Shown: positions 1-4,794 of the stretch, piece by piece
Layout: each line of letters opens with the position of its first letter
How positions within the stretch are numbered: the first letter of the stretch is position 1
Assembly: GCA_030043435.1 (NCBI GenBank)
Contig: JASHXR010000001.1
Span: 1 to 5,450, forward strand
Direction of reading: 5' to 3'
From: Microcaldota archaeon
GTDB taxonomy: Archaea; Micrarchaeota; Micrarchaeia; Micrarchaeales; CABMGC01
DNA length: 5,450 nucleotides
Made by a program: the position numbers and the translations under genes
Notes under the pieces: generated by a model
The model's input: only the letters and a program-made list of their open reading frames with translations
Told to the model about the DNA's origin: nothing
Database searches by the model: none

Positions 1-242
1 TCATAGTCCTTCTCATCGGGGTCGCAGACGTGGTCGCAGGGCTCGTGATAGGCGCGATAAGCGCCATACTGGACCTGATAAGCGTCGTAGGCGGCGCAGG
101 CGCAATCGCCGGCATCGTCGCATCGGTGGTACTCACCGCCATCGTCGGCGCCTTCGTCACGGCGTGGCTCTACGGGTCGGTCAGCTTCTTCTACGACGCA
201 TACGTCGGTAAGGGCCGCGCCGCTGCGTCTAAGCGCGCCTAG
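1..242 (+). CDS. Small hydrophobic membrane protein, 5' partial
   Basis: The reading frame is open to the left edge (first full codon at 3) and stops with TAG at 240-242, leaving 79 residues. A GTG at 30 could be a start, but the codons before it (IVLLIGVADV) are as hydrophobic as those after, so the gene probably begins outside the window. The visible part is almost entirely Ala, Gly, Val and Ile, with two or three membrane helices around DVVAGLVIGAISAILDLISVV and AIAGIVASVVLTAIVGAF. An aromatic stretch (WLYGSVSFFYDAYVG) follows, then a basic tail (GKGRAAASKRA) that probably faces the cytoplasm by the positive-inside rule. I do not recognise the family and assign no function. The gene converges on the four-helix membrane protein at 410-811. 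I see no terminator of its own directly after the stop. Confidence 0.6.
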   Translation, partial: IVLLIGVADVVAGLVIGAISAILDLISVVGGAGAIAGIVASVVLTAIVGAFVTAWLYGSVSFFYDAYVGKGRAAASKRA

Positions 243-330
243 CCTGCGAGGGCTCGACTCGGCTAAGGCAACACGCGCATATGCCGTCGCGATACTGCTT
301 GACACAGGTCCGGAGCGCCTTACGACACAA

Positions 331-402
331 GTAGAGAAAGAAGAGACAGGATAAAAAAGAAGGAGAAAAAGAAGAGGCCTTCTGCGAAACCCGCAGAAGG
401 CC
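331..402 (-). terminator. Hairpin plus pyrimidine-rich terminator of the 410-811 gene
   Basis: A perfect 11-bp stem (GGCCTTCTGCG at 376-386 with CGCAGAAGGCC at 392-402, loop of 5 nt) lies 7 nt beyond the TGA of the minus-strand gene. On that strand it is followed by a nearly pure pyrimidine tract (+ strand 331-375 has only three pyrimidines) containing T5 (366-370) and T6 (353-358). Archaeal RNA polymerase terminates at oligo-T tracts, so a hairpin followed by U-rich RNA on the minus strand is a strong terminator. In the + direction the tract is purine-rich, so it should not end the left-hand gene in the same way, although the hairpin could protect that transcript's 3' end. The rest of the gap (243-330) shows nothing I can name. 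Confidence 0.8.
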
Positions 403-409
403 AAGAGGA

Positions 410-811
410 TCAGCCCTTGTATGTCAGGCCTAGGATGCTGCCGATTAGCCCCAGAAGGAACCCGATGCCGAACCCTCCAAGGGTCGTCAGGCTCAGCAGG
501 GTGCCGATGAGAGCCACTATTGACCACTTCTTCACGGTGCCGACATTGAGATTATTCAGCTTTACCGCAGAGAGTATCATCAATATGCCCGCGATCAGGC
601 TGATGATAGAGAGCACCAGCGTGATGCTTCCCACTGCCGAGATCGCACTCCCGCCTGTCACGGTAACGTTGCTGGTCCCATTGAGCGCTCCTGCAGCGCT
701 ACCCAGAGCAGAGACTGCCAGCGCACCTGCAAGCCCTACAAGGGAGCCCAAAAGGACTATTATTCCCCCTATCAGTACCAGCACGAACGCCGCTGTTGGT
801 TTGTTCGCCAT
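410..811 (-). CDS. Four-helix membrane protein, DUF4064-like in pattern
   Basis: A 133-residue protein with four predicted membrane helices at about 7-37, 58-82, 95-112 and 113-130. The loop between helices 1 and 2 is Ser/Thr/Asn-rich and carries two N-glycosylation sequons (N44-G-T and N48-V-T), so it probably lies outside the cell. The short basic stretch VKKW before helix 3 then faces the cytoplasm. The repeated Gly/Ile/Leu pattern (LVLIGGIIVLLGSLVG, GGFGIGFLLGLIGSILGL) resembles small tetraspan families such as DUF4064. That is a resemblance in pattern, not an established family match, and the function is unknown. The start at 811 is preferred over the in-frame ATGs at 838 and 829. It has GGTGA five bases upstream, and the TATA element at 841-852 would start the transcript near 821, downstream of both longer starts. 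The gene shares its promoter region with the divergent methyltransferase and ends at a strong terminator. Confidence 0.75.
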   Translation of the reverse strand: MANKPTAAFVLVLIGGIIVLLGSLVGLAGALAVSALGSAAGALNGTSNVTVTGGSAISAVGSITLVLSIISLIAGILMILSAVKLNNLNVGTVKKWSIVALIGTLLSLTTLGGFGIGFLLGLIGSILGLTYKG

Positions 812-816
812 TTGAT

Positions 817-821
817 TCACC
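817..821 (-). promoter_or_regulatory. GGTGA ribosome binding site that decides the start at 811
   Basis: On the minus strand GGTGA stands five bases before the ATG at 811-809. It matches the archaeal anti-Shine-Dalgarno core (16S 3' end AUCACCUCC). It supports the 133-residue form rather than a start at 838 or 829. Confidence 0.65.
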
Positions 822-840
822 GGAGTCATATAACCCATAT

Positions 841-852
841 GTATTTAAATAC
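841..852. promoter_or_regulatory. Palindromic TATA element between divergent genes
   Basis: GTATTTAAATAC is a perfect 12-bp palindrome containing TTTAAATA, close to the archaeal TATA consensus. Placing the TATA centre about 26 nt upstream of the transcription start gives minus-strand initiation near 821, just ahead of the start at 811. Plus-strand initiation would fall near 873, leaving a leader of about 70 nt before the methyltransferase. Because the box is symmetric, flanking BRE sequence would have to set the direction. The minus-strand role is better supported; use by the plus strand is inference. Confidence 0.6.
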
Positions 853-941
853 CTTGCTATCGCTACGCTTGTTGGCGTCGACGAGAGTTCCAAGGACAGA
901 CACGGACCTGCCTGCATGGGCTTCCGAGCCGAGATGAGCCA

Positions 942-1634
942 ATGAGCAGGCGGATAAAGGACCTCTTCACCGAGTATCATGGCAGGTACGACCTGGCCAA
1001 CCACATCTACAGCATGGGGGTCGACATAGGGTGGCGGCGCGAGGCCGCGCGCGAGGCCATGGTGGGGAAGGGGCGATACAAGATACTGGACATCGCAGCA
1101 GGCACCGGGGAGCTCTCGATAATGATTGCAGAGGAGGGAGCGCGCCAGGGCAAGAGGGTGGAGATAACAGGCATGGACTTCAACAGGGCGATGCTCGGGC
1201 TCGGACGTGAGAAGGCCAGGCTGAAGGGGCTCTCCAACCTGAGGTTCGAGCTGGGCGACGCGCTCTCGATGCGATACCCCGACTCGTCATTCGATGTCGC
1301 CACGTGCGCGTTCGCGCTGCGCAACTTCGACGAGCTGCCAAGGTTCTTCAGCGAGCTCCGCAGGGTGCTGAAGAAGGACGGCAGGTTCGTCATACTCGAG
1401 ATGGCAGAGCCAGACCTCGCGCGCCAGCGGTTCCTCTTCCACCTCTGCTTCGGCGTGCTGATGCGGCCTCTCGGCTACCTCATCGGCATCGACGCGTACA
1501 AGTGGCTCCTCTACAGCATAGGCCACTTCGACAAGAAGGGGGCCATACGCGCGCTGAGGTCGTGCGGCTTCAGGCAGGTGAGGGAGAGGCCGCTCGCCAC
1601 TGGCGTAGGGTTCATCGTCACCGGGCTGAAGTAG
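942..1634 (+). CDS. ubiE: UbiE/COQ5-family SAM-dependent C-methyltransferase, possible demethylmenaquinone methyltransferase
   Basis: A 230-residue class I methyltransferase of the UbiE/COQ5 family, which methylates the ring of prenylated quinone precursors (demethylmenaquinone to menaquinone; also a ubiquinone precursor). The N-terminal family signature is visible: Y16-D-L-A-N20, then S24, G26 and W31-RREA. SAM motif I is LDIAAGTGELS (49-59), followed by the acidic residue at D79 (MDF). FALRNF (124-129) matches the FGLRN block typical of UbiE. RVLKKDGRFVILEMAEP (141-157) matches the second UbiE signature, with K-D in place of the usual P-G. The length is close to that of bacterial UbiE (about 250). 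The protein has no signal peptide and is probably cytosolic, perhaps membrane-associated. The start at 942 has only a weak GATGA upstream. Its 3' end overlaps the prenyl synthase gene on the other strand by 17 nt, and that partner could supply the side chain. The exact substrate cannot be read from the sequence. Confidence 0.85.
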   Translation: MSRRIKDLFTEYHGRYDLANHIYSMGVDIGWRREAAREAMVGKGRYKILDIAAGTGELSIMIAEEGARQGKRVEITGMDFNRAMLGLGREKARLKGLSNLRFELGDALSMRYPDSSFDVATCAFALRNFDELPRFFSELRRVLKKDGRFVILEMAEPDLARQRFLFHLCFGVLMRPLGYLIGIDAYKWLLYSIGHFDKKGAIRALRSCGFRQVRERPLATGVGFIVTGLK

Positions 1635-2514
1635 CGGTCCGGAGCCTGAGCGCATCTGCATATCCTGAGAGGAGCTTCGCGTGGCTTACGCTGCCCAGCG
1701 CGCCTATCGCCTCGTCTATATACTTGTTCTGCAGCCTGACAGCCCTCTGCAGCGCGCTGCCGTCGCGCCCTCCTGCGCCCAGCGTCGCGACGATGTCGGG
1801 CCTGAACCTCCCCGCCCTGCGCGCTGCTCCTTCCTTCCTGCCTTCCATATGCTCCGTGATGTCGTCGTGCATCTGGAACGCGATGCCCATCCTCATCCCG
1901 AACGAGTAGAGGCGGCGCTGCGCTCCGCTGCCGCTGTACACAGCTGCCACGCTGCAGCACATCGCGATAAGCAGGGCGCTCTTCAGCTCCGCGATCCTCG
2001 TATACTCGGCCACGCTGGCCATCCTGCCGCGCTTCTGGAAGGCGTAGTCCAGGGCCTCGCCTGCGCACATGCCCAGCGCGGCCTCTGAGGTGACGCTCAT
2101 GACACGCTCGCCGTATGGCGCAGAGAGGTTTATCGCCTTGGCGATCAGCGCATCGCCTGCAAGTATCGCAGACTCGCTGCCGTACCTGACGTGGACGGCA
2201 TCGACCCCCCTCCGCATCCTGTCCTTGTCTATTATGTCGTCGTGTATGAGCGACGAGGTGTGGAGGAGCTCCACTGCCACGGCGAGGTCGACAAAGCGCG
2301 CGGGCCTCTGGTCAGTGGCATAGGCGCCCATGAGCACCAGGGACGGGCGCATCAGCTTGCCTTCCTGGCCCAGCAGGTAGGTAGATGGGACATAGAGCTC
2401 CCTCTCCCTGAACTCGGCGAGGCCGAGTCCTGCGATCCTCCTCCTTACAGCCTGCAGTGACGACGAGACCGCGCGTGGGACTTCTACCCCAAGCGGCCCC
2501 TGTATGCGCATCAT
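1618..2514 (-). CDS. Trans-polyprenyl diphosphate synthase (isoprenyl synthase), probably long-chain
   Basis: A 298-residue soluble enzyme that condenses isopentenyl diphosphate onto an allylic diphosphate. Family landmarks appear in order: G52-K53..R56-P57; the first aspartate-rich motif D92-D-I-I-D96 followed by R101-R102; A119-G-D-A; K178; and F213-Q214 before the second aspartate-rich motif D217-D-I-T-E221. The fifth residue before the first motif is S87. Bulky aromatics there limit chain length in GGPP and FPP synthases, so Ser suggests a longer product, suited to a quinone tail. Oddities: the second motif ends in Glu rather than Asp, and the following GKPxGxD..GK region is shortened and altered (R226-K..G229..G235-R236, with no matching Asp). 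A Met-Met start at 2514 has GGTGAG eight bases upstream. The gene converges on the UbiE-type gene (17-nt overlap) and diverges from Sec61-beta. The alternative is a GGPP synthase for archaeal lipids. Confidence 0.88.
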   Translation of the reverse strand: MMRIQGPLGVEVPRAVSSSLQAVRRRIAGLGLAEFRERELYVPSTYLLGQEGKLMRPSLVLMGAYATDQRPARFVDLAVAVELLHTSSLIHDDIIDKDRMRRGVDAVHVRYGSESAILAGDALIAKAINLSAPYGERVMSVTSEAALGMCAGEALDYAFQKRGRMASVAEYTRIAELKSALLIAMCCSVAAVYSGSGAQRRLYSFGMRMGIAFQMHDDITEHMEGRKEGAARRAGRFRPDIVATLGAGGRDGSALQRAVRLQNKYIDEAIGALGSVSHAKLLSGYADALRLRTATSAR

Positions 2515-2522
2515 GGCTCTGC

Positions 2523-2528
2523 CTCACC
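2523..2528 (-). promoter_or_regulatory. GGTGAG ribosome binding site of the prenyl synthase
   Basis: On the minus strand GGTGAG lies eight bases before the ATG at 2514, a good match to the archaeal Shine-Dalgarno consensus. It implies a leadered mRNA. A possible weak TATA (GATTAAGA on the minus strand, about 2582-2589) would give a leader of roughly 45 nt. Confidence 0.6.
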
Positions 2529-2598
2529 GGATACCAGGCGCGCATGCTGCAATCAAGCTGTGCCGCCTTGGAGATACAGCTCTTAATCGGAGCGCAAG

Positions 2599-2608
2599 GA
2601 ATATATAG
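2599..2608 (+). promoter_or_regulatory. TATA box of the Sec61-beta gene
   Basis: GAATATATAG is a clear TATA element centred near 2603. Initiation about 26 nt downstream falls near 2630, only a few bases before the ATG at 2635, so the mRNA is predicted to be leaderless or nearly so. Confidence 0.7.
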
Positions 2609-2634
2609 CTTCGCGGAGAAGAGAGCCATGTGAG

Positions 2635-2793
2635 ATGATGGCGAGCCTTAACACCCCGCAGCAGCAGGCAGGCATACTCAGCTTCTACGACGCGCCTGAG
2701 CGGGGGCCGAGGCTCAACGCCAAGGTGGTGCTGATAGCGGTCGGGGTCTTCGCCATAGTCATGCTGATACTAGACCACATCGCAGCTGTGTAG
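2635..2793 (+). CDS. secG: Preprotein translocase Sec61-beta subunit (archaeal SecG)
   Basis: A 52-residue protein that is the small third subunit of the archaeal SecYE-beta protein-conducting channel. It has the family layout: a polar N-terminus (MMASLNTPQQQAG), the conserved hydrophobic-aromatic motif GILSFYDAPERGPRLNAK (compare GLMRFFEE...K.DP in other archaea), then one C-terminal membrane helix at about 29-51 (VVLIAVGVFAIVMLILDHI). That gives a tail-anchored topology with the N-terminus in the cytoplasm. The length is typical (about 50-60 residues). Two adjacent ATGs (2635 and 2638) are possible starts. An earlier ATG at 2628 is followed at once by TGA. The TATA box at 2599-2608 predicts a leaderless mRNA. 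The gene stands alone between the divergent prenyl synthase and the convergent AbrB-like gene, 44 nt away. Confidence 0.88.
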   Translation: MMASLNTPQQQAGILSFYDAPERGPRLNAKVVLIAVGVFAIVMLILDHIAAV

Positions 2794-2837
2794 CGACACG
2801 GCCTCGAGGGAACCTGCGCGCTACAGCAACAGATTGT

Positions 2838-3803
2838 CTAAGCGAGCCTGAAGAGCTCCCTCTTCTTCTCGATTATCTCGCCGCTCTCCGCCATGTAGTA
2901 GAGCACCGCGCGCGCCCCGTCCTCCGCGATTGACGCCCTCTCTGCTATCTCCGCGACCCTCATCTCCCCCCTGCCCAGCTCCTTCGCTATCTGCGCCGAG
3001 TGCTTGGCGAGGAACGGCCTAAGCATGATGTAGAACTTCCTGTTGAAGCCGCGCGTGCCTATCACCTCGCCGTGCCTTATGCTCTCCTCGAGCGCGGCAG
3101 AGACGGACGCGGCCTCGCCCTCGGTCTGGAGCACGATGAAGCCCTGCTTCTCGAGCGCCTTTATGCTCTCGTCGTCAGAGCTCGAGGGTGCGGCCTGTCG
3201 CTGCGCCATCCTCCACGCGCCCTCGGCCTGCCTTGGCTGCGCCTGCGGAGCCGCGCGCCCCTTCCTCATCAGGAACCTGTCGTAGACGCTCCTGCTTATG
3301 CTGTATACTGTAGCGTTCGCCTTCCCGCTCCTGTAGAGCTCCACGGCCCGCTCCTTCTCCAGCTGTTTCAGTATCCTCGTCTCGTCTGCGTTTAGCATCT
3401 TCTCGACATTGGCCGGTGTGCGCAGGTTGTACCTGAGCGTGTCGAGCTTCTTCAGCACTGCTATCTCGTCCTGCGAGAGCTCCTGCCTCTCTCCTCCCCC
3501 TGCGCTCTGCCTTGCCTCTCTTCCTCTCTCCTCCCTTGGCTGGCGCTCCGCCTGCTGCGCCATCCCGCCTCCGGCCAGCATCGAGGCTATGTCTGCCTTC
3601 TTCGCGAAGATGAAGGTGTTGTCCTTGAACTGGAAGAAGTCGATCTCGTCGCCCTCCGAGAGGGCCAGGTCCTTCACCACGTCGAAGGGAAGGTAGATAG
3701 CCAGCTTGTTGTTGTACTTATAGACCTTTACCATGAGATTACCCGAGGAGCGCCGGGACTCTGCTGCCGCTGCATGCACATCACGCAGCGGCATGAACGC
3801 CAT
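2838..3803 (-). CDS. AbrB/SpoVT-like DNA-binding protein fused to winged-helix domains
   Basis: A 321-residue probable transcription regulator. Residues 24-70 (MVKVYKYNNKLAIYLPFDVV...GDEIDFFQFKDNTFIFAKK) have the swapped-hairpin pattern of AbrB/MazE/SpoVT proteins, which dimerise and bind DNA. A polar linker (about 75-108; Gln, Arg, Glu, Gly) leads to a predicted winged helix at about 110-175 (DEIAVLKKLDTL...ADETRILKQLEKERAVELYRSG..VYSIS). A second disordered linker (181-210) is followed by a small alpha/beta segment (212-262). A C-terminal winged helix follows at about 264-321, with helices AQIAKELG, VAEIAERASI and ARAVLYYMAESGEIIEKK. The ATG at 3803 fits a transcript start near 3810 and a GTGAG six bases upstream. 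However, residues 1-23 do not look like part of the domain, and M24 (3734) is a real alternative. The domain order is seen in the sequence; the targets are unknown. Repeats at its promoter suggest self-regulation. Confidence 0.72.
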   Translation of the reverse strand: MAFMPLRDVHAAAAESRRSSGNLMVKVYKYNNKLAIYLPFDVVKDLALSEGDEIDFFQFKDNTFIFAKKADIASMLAGGGMAQQAERQPREERGREARQSAGGGERQELSQDEIAVLKKLDTLRYNLRTPANVEKMLNADETRILKQLEKERAVELYRSGKANATVYSISRSVYDRFLMRKGRAAPQAQPRQAEGAWRMAQRQAAPSSSDDESIKALEKQGFIVLQTEGEAASVSAALEESIRHGEVIGTRGFNRKFYIMLRPFLAKHSAQIAKELGRGEMRVAEIAERASIAEDGARAVLYYMAESGEIIEKKRELFRLA

Positions 3804-3806
3804 CTA

Positions 3807-3832
3807 GTTCTCACTATACTGTTCTCACTATA
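3807..3832. repeat. Tandem 12-nt direct repeat at the AbrB-like gene promoter
   Basis: GTTCTCACTATA occurs at 3807-3818 and again at 3821-3832, perfectly conserved and separated by CT, a 14-nt period. On the minus strand the unit reads TATAGTGAGAAC. It fills the stretch between the TATA box and the ATG at 3803, and the copy nearer the gene supplies a GTGAG that could act as a ribosome site. Two identical sites at this position suit an operator for a dimeric regulator, possibly the AbrB-like protein itself. The repeat is seen; its role is inference. Confidence 0.65.
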
Positions 3833-3840
3833 AATATATA
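3831..3840 (-). promoter_or_regulatory. TATA box of the AbrB-like gene
   Basis: TAAATATATA on the + strand (TATATATTTA on the minus strand) is the most A/T-rich element in the region. With a centre near 3836, minus-strand initiation is expected near 3810, giving a leader of about seven bases before the ATG at 3803. A 10-bp palindrome AAACCGGTTT (3840-3849) abuts it on the upstream side. Reading in the + direction cannot be excluded, because the box is nearly symmetric. Confidence 0.65.
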
Positions 3841-3864
3841 AACCGGTTTGCGAGGAGAGGCTGA

Positions 3865-3898
3865 GCCGCTGTATCAGCGGCCGGTCACTATTGTGACC
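3865..3898. other. Two back-to-back perfect hairpins in the 3804-4067 gap
   Basis: GCCGCTG (3865-3871) pairs with CAGCGGC (3875-3881) around TAT. Then GGTCAC (3883-3888) pairs with GTGACC (3893-3898) around TATT. One base separates the two. No T-run follows, so this is not an obvious terminator. As DNA the pair could be protein-binding inverted repeats between two divergent genes. As RNA it would form part of a 5' leader only if transcription started upstream of it. The remainder of the 264-nt gap holds a short inverted repeat at 3959-3971 and no recognisable RNA gene. Confidence 0.4.
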
Positions 3899-4037
3899 AC
3901 TGCATTTACGCTGCACACGGCGCACCTGTACCTGCCATACTGCCTGCATGCGTAGATTCTGCGGACCGCAGGCACAGGGCTGCTTAACGAGGGTCGCGAG
4001 TGCGGATAGCCGGCTTATCCAGGCGCCGCATAAGGTT

Positions 4038-4045
4038 CTTAAACT
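4038..4045 (+). promoter_or_regulatory. Probable TATA box of the LOR-protein gene
   Basis: CTTAAACT, centred near 4041, lies about 26 nt before the ATG at 4068, the spacing of a leaderless archaeal gene. The match is weaker than the other TATA boxes in the window. It is the main argument for the start at 4068 over the longer frame from 3948. Confidence 0.45.
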
Positions 4046-4067
4046 CTTGCGTGCAAAGATGAGACTC

Positions 4068-4715
4068 ATGGCAGACCCGCTCTCTTTGAGCTCGTATATC
4101 GTCCAGAGGAAAAGCGGTTTCGGGGGCCTCAAGCTGAGCTTCGCAGATGCAGAAGGGAACCAGGTGCTTAAGTCGGATGGGAAGGCCTTCGTCACTGAGC
4201 AGCCATTGCAGACGATGGACGGGAAGGTGCTCTCTACGGTCACGCACAAGATAATCGCAGCAACGCCTGAGTATGACATACATGCCGGCGGGCCGAAGGA
4301 CCCTGTGAAGGCAGTGGTCAAGGAGCCTATGAAGCTCTTCTCGTCAGGAGGCCTAAACATCGAGATAAAGGACGCATCGGGAAACCTGATCGCGACTGCG
4401 ACAGGGAACTTTCTCGACAGGCAGATAAGCATAAACGACGCGTCTGGGAACGCTCTCGCACGCGTCTCGCGGAACCTTAGCGCGAGCGGCGTCCTTGGCA
4501 AGCTCTCGCAGCTCGCACTGAACTCGTACAGGATTGACGTTACAGGGACTACTGTGCCGACGCAGACGCTGCTCGAGTTCCTTGTGGTGCTGGAGCTCCT
4601 TCTTGCACGGGGCCAGGGGGCTAACCAGGGCATTGTCGGCGGGCCTCTGCTTGGCGGGCTGGGCGGGCTCGGCGGATTCGGAGGGGGCGGCGGAGGCTCC
4701 AGCATACAGTCATAG
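4068..4715 (+). CDS. LURP-one-related (LOR/scramblase-fold) protein with glycine-rich tail
   Basis: A 215-residue protein with the pattern of the LURP-one-related/Tubby-C-like superfamily (DUF567), a twelve-strand beta barrel around one buried C-terminal helix, related to phospholipid scramblases. Strand-turn units with D-x-x-G appear three times: FADAEGNQVLKSDGK (25-39), IKDASGNLIATATGN (100-114) and INDASGNALARVSRN (122-136). SYRIDVTG (153-160) is the late strand, and TLLEFLVVLELLLA (167-180) is the expected central hydrophobic helix. After the fold comes an unusual tail (181-215) rich in Gly, including GGLGGLGGFGGGGGGSS. There is no signal peptide. The frame is open back to 3948, but the ATG at 4068 fits the TATA spacing and begins just before the domain; ATG 4059 is also possible. 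The biochemical role of archaeal LOR proteins is not settled, and lipid binding is only a family-based guess. The NnrD gene follows after 79 nt. Confidence 0.7.
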   Translation: MADPLSLSSYIVQRKSGFGGLKLSFADAEGNQVLKSDGKAFVTEQPLQTMDGKVLSTVTHKIIAATPEYDIHAGGPKDPVKAVVKEPMKLFSSGGLNIEIKDASGNLIATATGNFLDRQISINDASGNALARVSRNLSASGVLGKLSQLALNSYRIDVTGTTVPTQTLLEFLVVLELLLARGQGANQGIVGGPLLGGLGGLGGFGGGGGGSSIQS

Positions 4716-4769
4716 CTCTCCGAACCCCGATAATGGGCGGCTCACTGAAGGGCTCCAGTCGCTACCATC

Positions 4770-4788
4770 CCTGCCAAGAAGCGGCAGG
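4770..4788 (+). promoter_or_regulatory. Small hairpin overlapping the ribosome site of nnrD
   Basis: CCTGCC (4770-4775) pairs with GGCAGG (4783-4788) around a seven-base loop. The 3' arm runs into AGGTG (4786-4790), the likely ribosome site for the ATG at 4795. If transcribed, the stem would cover part of that site. A 6-bp stem can occur by chance, so any regulatory role is tentative. Confidence 0.3.
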
Positions 4789-4794
4789 TGCGTG

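Noticed and set aside
1037..1058. Direct repeat GCGCGAGGCC inside the methyltransferase
   Set aside because: It encodes the helical REAAREA segment and is explained by codon use in GC-rich coding DNA.
1304..1909. Plus-strand frame of 201 codons across the methyltransferase and prenyl synthase 3' ends
   Set aside because: Its Arg/Ala-rich translation is typical of an off-frame shadow in GC-rich DNA, and both genes beneath it have clear family motifs.
1511..2068. Minus-strand 185-codon frame suggesting a frameshifted prenyl synthase
   Set aside because: The synthase frame runs uninterrupted through both aspartate-rich regions and ends at a natural length, so no frameshift is needed.
3940..4060. 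tRNA-like or small-RNA gene in the gap before the LOR gene
   Set aside because: Several short inverted repeats and a GGTTC are present, but no set of four matching arms or T-arm consensus can be assembled.
3948..4067. N-terminal 40-codon extension of the LOR protein
   Set aside because: The translated extension is basic and irregular, has no ribosome site, and contains the probable TATA element at 4038-4045.
3728..4705. Long minus-strand frame (325 codons) antisense to the LOR gene
   Set aside because: It starts with a Pro-rich run that mirrors the Gly-rich tail of the LOR gene, has no domain pattern, and overlaps two better-supported genes.
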